Shown here: in pieces, positions 6,444 through 9,634 of the stretch
Position numbering within the stretch: position 1 is the first letter of the stretch
Layout: each line of letters opens with the position of its first letter
Assembly: GCA_021820645.1 (NCBI GenBank)
Contig: JAKADJ010000067.1
Location: 1-9,634, forward strand
Length of the DNA stretch: 9,634 bases
Reading direction: 5' to 3'
From: Bacillota bacterium
GTDB taxonomy: Bacteria > Bacillota_E > Sulfobacillia > Sulfobacillales > Sulfobacillaceae
The notes under the pieces: generated by a model
What the model saw: the letters and a program-made list of their open reading frames with translations, nothing else
Told to the model about the DNA's origin: nothing
The model's database searches: none
Translations under genes and position numbers: made by a program

Positions 6444-6473
6444 CTATCGTGACCAGTGCCGCTTCTTTCTCAT
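6444..6473 (-). CDS. Candidate upstream reading frame MRKKRHWSR in the ABC-F leader
   Basis: A nine-codon frame, very basic (MRKKRHWSR, stop TAG). Its ATG lies one base after the stop of the preceding short frame, so re-initiation is possible. Its own ribosome site is weak. Its stop overlaps the ribosome site used by the MKFSAHIKS frame. It could be chance. Confidence 0.25.
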   Translation of the reverse strand: MRKKRHWSR

Positions 6474-6474
6474 T

Positions 6475-6501
6475 CTAACGGGTACTAACCGGCTTTACCA
6501 T
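6475..6501 (-). CDS. Candidate upstream reading frame MVKPVSTR in the ABC-F leader
   Basis: An eight-codon frame (MVKPVSTR, stop TAG). GGTGA (6512-6508) lies six bases before the ATG, an adequate site, and overlaps the stop of the preceding 23-codon frame. The chain of closely spaced short frames is its main support. Confidence 0.25.
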   Translation of the reverse strand: MVKPVSTR

Positions 6502-6508
6502 CTCTATC

Positions 6509-6580
6509 TCACCACGCGGGCACCCACGCAAATCCTGTCGATCGCACGGGACATCCCATCACATTCCCGTCGGTGGTCAC
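6509..6580 (-). CDS. Candidate 23-residue upstream reading frame in the ABC-F leader
   Basis: A GTG-initiated frame of 23 codons, beginning VTTDGNVMG and ending GFAWVPAW, stop TGA. It has the best ribosome site of the leader: AGGAG (6590-6586) five bases before the GTG. Its codons for GFAWV contain GGATTTGCGTGGG, which is complementary to part of the last leader frame. No promoter with clear sigma-A hexamers was found upstream. Confidence 0.3.
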   Translation of the reverse strand: MTTDGNVMGCPVRSTGFAWVPAW

Positions 6581-6597
6581 CTTTTCTCCTCGATTAA

Positions 6598-6613
6598 CGT
6601 TACGTCAGTAACG
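6598..6613. repeat. Inverted repeat CGTTAC-GTCA-GTAACG
   Basis: A perfect 6-base inverted repeat with a 4-base centre (6598-6603 and 6608-6613). It lies upstream of the first ABC-F leader frame and about 140 bases before the serine hydrolase start. Size and symmetry suit a dimeric regulator, but no regulator gene is adjacent. Confidence 0.4.
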
Positions 6614-6716
6614 ATAGGGGTCAACGTCAGTCTCCAATGTCGAGTCGTTTCTGCACGCTTGTCCCAATTTTTGTCATTTATGCCGTTTGCTGTAACCTCC
6701 GTGGGATTCCTGACGT
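6602..6716. repeat. Three copies of ACGTCAG in the divergent intergenic region
   Basis: ACGTCAG occurs at 6602-6608 and 6624-6630 in direct orientation exactly 22 bases apart (about two helical turns), and as its reverse complement CTGACGT at 6710-6716. The last copy overlaps the -10 element of the ECF-like promoter. The first copy overlaps the inverted repeat at 6598-6613. Confidence 0.35.
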
Positions 6717-6719
6717 TAT
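6691..6719 (+). promoter_or_regulatory. ECF-sigma-like promoter of the serine hydrolase
   Basis: TGTAAC (6691-6696) is followed after 17 bases by CGTTAT (6714-6719). This resembles cell-envelope ECF promoters of Bacillus, such as the sigma-X type (TGtAAC, about 17 bases, CG-rich -10). No good sigma-A pair was found at this position. Transcription would start near 6725, shortly before the ribosome site AGGAGG (6735-6740). Confidence 0.4.
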
Positions 6720-6749
6720 AGAGGTAAGAACAGCAGGAGGCGATACCCT

Positions 6750-8528
6750 ATGATTAGTCCACGCATCCCAGAACCCAAGGTTTCGGTGCGCTCGAAAAAG
6801 AAAACGGCTTGGCCTTGGCCCGTCACCGCCTCGGTGTTAGGAGTCTCGGTACTAGGAGGCAGCCTCGGCCTCTGGATGCACCAAAATGCCGCACAAGCCT
6901 TAACCGCAGAGACCCAAATCCAGGCGCGGTTATCCCGAGATCAAAGTTTAGGTGTGGCTCCGACCGTCCTGCGTACGCTGCGTCAAGACCTATCGCGCAT
7001 CCAAAGTGCGCATGTCTTACTATTACCCGCCACCTATTTTGGGGCTCTATCGGGTGTACCGGCTAAACTTTCTACCCTTCAGAGTTCCAGCGCTCATCTG
7101 CTGGGTCAGGATATGCACAATGAACGTCAACTCGCCCTGACGTGGGGTAACCGTGTGGTCACCATAGAAGGCAAGTTCGCAACACTCAGTGCTCCACAAG
7201 TCCACCAAGAAGTAACGACAGCCACCACGCCCTCCCAACTGACCGCTAAAATTAAAACCTGGCAGTCCCAGTACCAAACCTGGGAAGCAACCCTTCATCA
7301 GCTTTCCTCAGTCGGAGGTGGTTTGACGAATAATGAGCCCCGTAATGTTCTCCAAGATGTTGAGTCGTTACAAACACACCTCAATAGTGCCGGTGCCTAT
7401 TGGCAAGGGGTCACGACCGCTAAAGATGCCCTGTCCCAAGCTAACACTTATTTGGCGACGTCCCCGCCACACGAACTTTCGGGGTACCACACCATGATGA
7501 ATACTCTTACAGAAGCGCTCCAAGGACTCCAGCCCCCCACCACGGCTCAACTGTTGCAGATATTAGGCCAAGTCAGCGACGGGCTCGAAAGTAATCAGCC
7601 TCAAGACGTGGTAACGGCCTTATCCGGCCTGAAAGCCCAATTAAGTCATGCGACCAGCCAATGGTCAGGCTATGGCCAAGCCCAAGCCGCTGTCACCGCG
7701 GCAACCTCTTATCTTCATCGTGGACTGTTCACCCAAATTACCGAGCATTCCGCTATCATCCAACTACTTAATGAAGCCGCAAAGGACCTAACAGCACCAT
7801 CCCTAACATTCCCGGTCGGAGTCGGAAATCCCTTTGGAAGTGCCTTTACGCAATATCTGGCGACTAGACAGTCCGTCGTCTCGGTAGCGGTCTATAATGC
7901 CAACACGGGGGCTACCTATACGTATAACCCTGGGTTGAGCTTCGATACCGCCAGTATTGTCAAAGCCACGATTATGTCGACGCTGCTCTGGCAATCCCAG
8001 AAGTCGGGAAGACCCTTGACGACCCAGGAACAGTCTCTTATGATTCCGATGATCGAAGATAGTAGCAATTCGGCGGCGACGTCCTTGTGGGATGCCGCAG
8101 GGCGTTCGGCAGGGATTGAAGCCTTTCTCCAGGCGGCGGGGATGACGGCTACTGTTCCTGGCAAAGGAGGTTATTGGGGCCTGACCGAGACCACCGCAGC
8201 CGACCAGGTGGCTTTACTTAAACTATTAAGTTATCCCAATAATGTCTTGACCGCCGGGTCACAGACATATGCCTTGAACCTGATGCAACACGTGATTGGC
8301 TGGGAAGCCTGGGGAGTGTCGACGGGCCCCATCCAGGGAAGCACTGTGGCGCTTAAAAATGGATGGTTACCCATTGGCGCCGCCGGTTGGGAAATCAATA
8401 GCATTGGGCACGTCGTCGGTGGCGGGCGGAACTATGTGGTGGCCATTCTGTCCCACAATAACCCGTCGGAGGCGTATGGCATTCAGACCTTAGACACCGT
8501 GTCACAATTCGTCTGGAATGCCGAATAA
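6750..8528 (+). CDS. Membrane-anchored class A beta-lactamase-fold serine hydrolase with duplicated helical module
   Basis: A 592-residue protein. The N-terminus is basic (RSKKK, residues 14-18), then a single membrane helix (about 21-43), so the rest should face outward. Residues 50-360 are Gln/Ala/Thr-rich and helical, with a tandem repeat at about 190-260 and 277-347. The C-terminal domain (about 375-592) is a serine hydrolase of the class A beta-lactamase/D,D-peptidase fold: SIVK with S402 and K405, SSN at 438-440, and KNG at 536-538 in place of KTG. The omega-loop glutamate motif (ExxLN) of true class A beta-lactamases is not visible between SSN and the TETTAADQ helix. A penicillin-binding or peptidoglycan-related hydrolase is therefore likelier than antibiotic hydrolysis. 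The start is clear: AGGAGG nine bases before ATG. It is monocistronic, divergent from the ABC-F leader, with a terminator after the stop. Confidence 0.85.
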   Translation: MISPRIPEPKVSVRSKKKTAWPWPVTASVLGVSVLGGSLGLWMHQNAAQALTAETQIQARLSRDQSLGVAPTVLRTLRQDLSRIQSAHVLLLPATYFGALSGVPAKLSTLQSSSAHLLGQDMHNERQLALTWGNRVVTIEGKFATLSAPQVHQEVTTATTPSQLTAKIKTWQSQYQTWEATLHQLSSVGGGLTNNEPRNVLQDVESLQTHLNSAGAYWQGVTTAKDALSQANTYLATSPPHELSGYHTMMNTLTEALQGLQPPTTAQLLQILGQVSDGLESNQPQDVVTALSGLKAQLSHATSQWSGYGQAQAAVTAATSYLHRGLFTQITEHSAIIQLLNEAAKDLTAPSLTFPVGVGNPFGSAFTQYLATRQSVVSVAVYNANTGATYTYNPGLSFDTASIVKATIMSTLLWQSQKSGRPLTTQEQSLMIPMIEDSSNSAATSLWDAAGRSAGIEAFLQAAGMTATVPGKGGYWGLTETTAADQVALLKLLSYPNNVLTAGSQTYALNLMQHVIGWEAWGVSTGPIQGSTVALKNGWLPIGAAGWEINSIGHVVGGGRNYVVAILSHNNPSEAYGIQTLDTVSQFVWNAE

Positions 8529-8546
8529 CCCGCATATCCCCACCCA

Positions 8547-8586
8547 GCAAAGAACCGGGCGCCATGGTTCAGCCCCGGTTTTTTGC
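8547..8586 (+). terminator. Intrinsic terminator after the serine hydrolase
   Basis: AACCGGG (8553-8559) pairs with CCCGGTT (8574-8580), followed by a run of six T (8579-8584). Pairing can extend outward to GCAAA (8547-8551) and TTTGC (8582-8586). Read from the minus strand the flank is also T-rich, so it may also end the hemerythrin transcript. Confidence 0.75.
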
Positions 8587-8616
8587 TCGGTCTTGCCCCC
8601 CCTTCACGCGCTTGAC

Positions 8617-8958
8617 CTAGCCCTGGCCTTCCACCAAGGGGAATACCAGTAGCTCTTCCGCGGAAAAGTGCTCGCGGACCTGTTGGCCGAACCGCTCCCA
8701 GGATTCTCGGTTTTGCACCGATTCCTTAAAATTCTGGCGCAAAGTTTGATGTTGATACCTAAGTTCGGTGACCGCGCTGCCCCCGGTCCATCCAGCGGCC
8801 TGAGCCATAGGGTAGAGTTCCCGTTCCTCTTGAGCAAAATGATCCGTGAGGTGCCCTAAAAATGCCTCGTTAACGTCCATCGATGCCGTGGGCCCCGCCT
8901 GGTTGAGTTCTCTTAGCATGGAGCCGTGTTCATTTTTCATGGCCTCCACCACTGTCAT
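8617..8958 (-). CDS. Hemerythrin-like HHE cation-binding protein
   Basis: A 113-residue four-helix bundle protein of the hemerythrin HHE family, which binds a di-iron centre and may sense or carry oxygen or reactive species. Candidate metal ligands are H11 (NEHGSM), H36 or H40 with E44 (GHLTDHFAQEE), H70 (RYQHQTL), and H97 with E101 (REHFSAEE), spaced as expected for the family. There is no signal peptide. The start at 8958 is chosen because AAGGGGGA lies 8 bases upstream on the minus strand. An ATG at 8994 would add 12 unmatched residues without a clear site. It is transcribed toward the serine hydrolase and probably shares that gene's bidirectional terminator. A -10-like TATTAT near 9094-9089 (minus) with a weak TTGTTC 16 bases before it could be its promoter. 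Confidence 0.85.
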   Translation of the reverse strand: MTVVEAMKNEHGSMLRELNQAGPTASMDVNEAFLGHLTDHFAQEERELYPMAQAAGWTGGSAVTELRYQHQTLRQNFKESVQNRESWERFGQQVREHFSAEELLVFPLVEGQG

Positions 8959-9110
8959 CGGGTTCGTCCCCCTTTCGCGCCCCGGAACCATCATGCGAGT
9001 CCCGGGCCCCTTCCCTTATCTTGTCACTGATAGACTACCTGAAGTCCCGGCAAAATGTTAGTCTACACGGTGCGTCTCTCGCATATTCCTATAATAGGGG
9101 GGCGATACAC

Positions 9111-9368
9111 ATGAACAATTATCGAGAAGCCTTAAGACAAGCCGTTTTGGAATGGCAACAAGCCGAAACAGCCTTTTTACAATGCGATCCGGAATACTGT
9201 GATTACTTTGTCTATCGACTACACGCGGCAGAAGAGAAAGTCGGCCTGATCATACGCCAGGCCAAAGGCGCCTTAGGCTTTCCGATGCACGGGCAGTTAC
9301 CATCCCCGTTGCTTTGGCGCAACGCGTTGTTGGCGGCGGATCAAATGGGCGAGGTGGGAGACCCATAA
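9111..9368 (+). CDS. YaaL/DUF2508-like small protein
   Basis: An 85-residue protein, mostly helical and without membrane segments. The pattern of the first 55 residues (AVLEWQQAETAFLQCDPEY, then VYRLHAAEEKVGLIIRQAK) resembles the DUF2508/YaaL family of Firmicutes, small proteins of unknown function whose motif is a helix ending in LREAK. The C-terminal 30 residues (GALGFPMHGQLPSP and onward) are not part of that pattern. The start is the ATG at 9111 behind AGGGGGG (9096-9102) with an 8-base spacer. The open frame upstream has no such site. The 3' end overlaps the convergent asparagine synthase gene by 28 bases. Family assignment is from memory of the motif and is moderate. Confidence 0.6.
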   Translation: MNNYREALRQAVLEWQQAETAFLQCDPEYCDYFVYRLHAAEEKVGLIIRQAKGALGFPMHGQLPSPLLWRNALLAADQMGEVGDP

Positions 9369-9634
9369 TATTGGCCTTGCCGTTGGCGCACTTGTGAGGG
9401 ACCGGCTTCGACTAATTCTTGCATCCACAATTCCAGCATCAATAGGGAGTACACCTGACGTGCCGCATTCGGGTGGTCGGGACCGACTCGGCTGAGGAGT
9501 TCTTCCACATAAGCTTTTTGAAACCAATGCCGGTTCGTCGCACGCTCGCCGACCAAGGTATCCCAGGAAATCTCCGATAACTTCCCCCCTAATAGGGAGG
9601 TGAGTGGAGTCGGAAACCCCTTCTTAGGACGGTT
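9341..9634 (-). CDS. asnB: Asparagine synthase (glutamine-hydrolysing), C-terminal part, cut by window end
   Basis: The frame is open to the window edge, so only the last 97 residues are visible. The visible part begins NRPKKGFPTPL, the conserved motif of the synthetase domain of asparagine synthases. It continues through NRHWFQKAYVEELLSRV and DHPNAARQVYSLLMLELW, which match the family's usual C-terminal helices (a final LLMFELWHRE-type motif). The enzyme uses glutamine and ATP to amidate aspartate; homologues also amidate cell-wall or natural-product precursors, and the visible part cannot decide between these. The catalytic N-terminal Cys and the ATP site lie outside the window. The tail (about 22 residues after ELWMQEL) is longer and more basic than the core motif requires. 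It overlaps the YaaL-like gene by 28 bases, tail to tail. Confidence 0.88.
   Translation of the reverse strand, partial: NRPKKGFPTPLTSLLGGKLSEISWDTLVGERATNRHWFQKAYVEELLSRVGPDHPNAARQVYSLLMLELWMQELVEAGPSQVRQRQGQYYGSPTSPI

Noticed and set aside
8668..9061. Plus-strand frames opposite the hemerythrin gene
   Set aside because: They are reverse-strand shadows of the HHE gene, without ribosome sites or domain resemblance.
9090..9095. Perfect TATAAT just before the YaaL-like gene
   Set aside because: Transcription would start around 9102, within or after the ribosome site AGGGGGG, and there is no -35 at the right distance; probably not the promoter for this gene.
1..9634. CRISPR arrays, tRNA or rRNA genes, insertion sequences
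   Set aside because: No regularly spaced repeats, no cloverleaf-like sequences with CCA-type ends, and no transposase or terminal inverted repeats were seen on reading; a tool-based scan was not possible.

Overview
The window looks like a chromosomal segment of a moderately GC-balanced Gram-positive (Firmicutes) bacterium. This rests on strong purine-rich Shine-Dalgarno sites, sigma-A type promoters, a DarA/PstA-type c-di-AMP receptor, a YaaL-like small protein and a Vga/Msr-shaped ABC-F protein. The gene set recalls thermoacidophilic Sulfobacillus-like lineages, but that placement is recalled from family knowledge and was not tested. No rRNA, tRNA, CRISPR array or complete mobile element was seen.

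Layout. (1) 18-2093, plus strand: a fluoride-resistance type operon, promoter - DUF190 - crcB - crcB (4-base overlap) - class I methyltransferase. (2) 2094-2772: about 680 bases without an intact gene, with traces of a frameshifted gene, then a sigma-A promoter and a roughly 195-base leader before folE (GTP cyclohydrolase I). (3) darA, minus strand, convergent with folE. (4) A TPR protein (minus) diverging from a DsrE-like protein (plus). (5) An ABC-F ATPase (minus, 4985-6349) convergent with the DsrE-like gene. (6) A 400-base divergent intergenic region between the ABC-F gene and a large membrane-anchored serine hydrolase (plus, 6750-8528). (7) A hemerythrin-like protein (minus), a YaaL/DUF2508-like protein (plus), and the C-terminal end of an asparagine synthase (minus), cut by the window edge.

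The most notable structure is the leader of the ABC-F gene on the minus strand. A GC-rich hairpin followed by five U residues lies directly before the Shine-Dalgarno site and TTG start of the ABC-F gene. It is preceded by up to four short tandem reading frames, and the last (MKFSAHIKS, stop) ends on the first bases of the hairpin. This is the architecture of ribosome-mediated transcription attenuation known for antibiotic-resistance ABC-F genes, and the protein has the shortened first ATPase domain typical of that group. I infer an antibiotic- or translation-stress-inducible ribosome protection gene. The divergent serine hydrolase has an ECF-sigma-like promoter and an internal duplicated helical module, so the intergenic region may join two stress outputs, one for the ribosome and one for the envelope.
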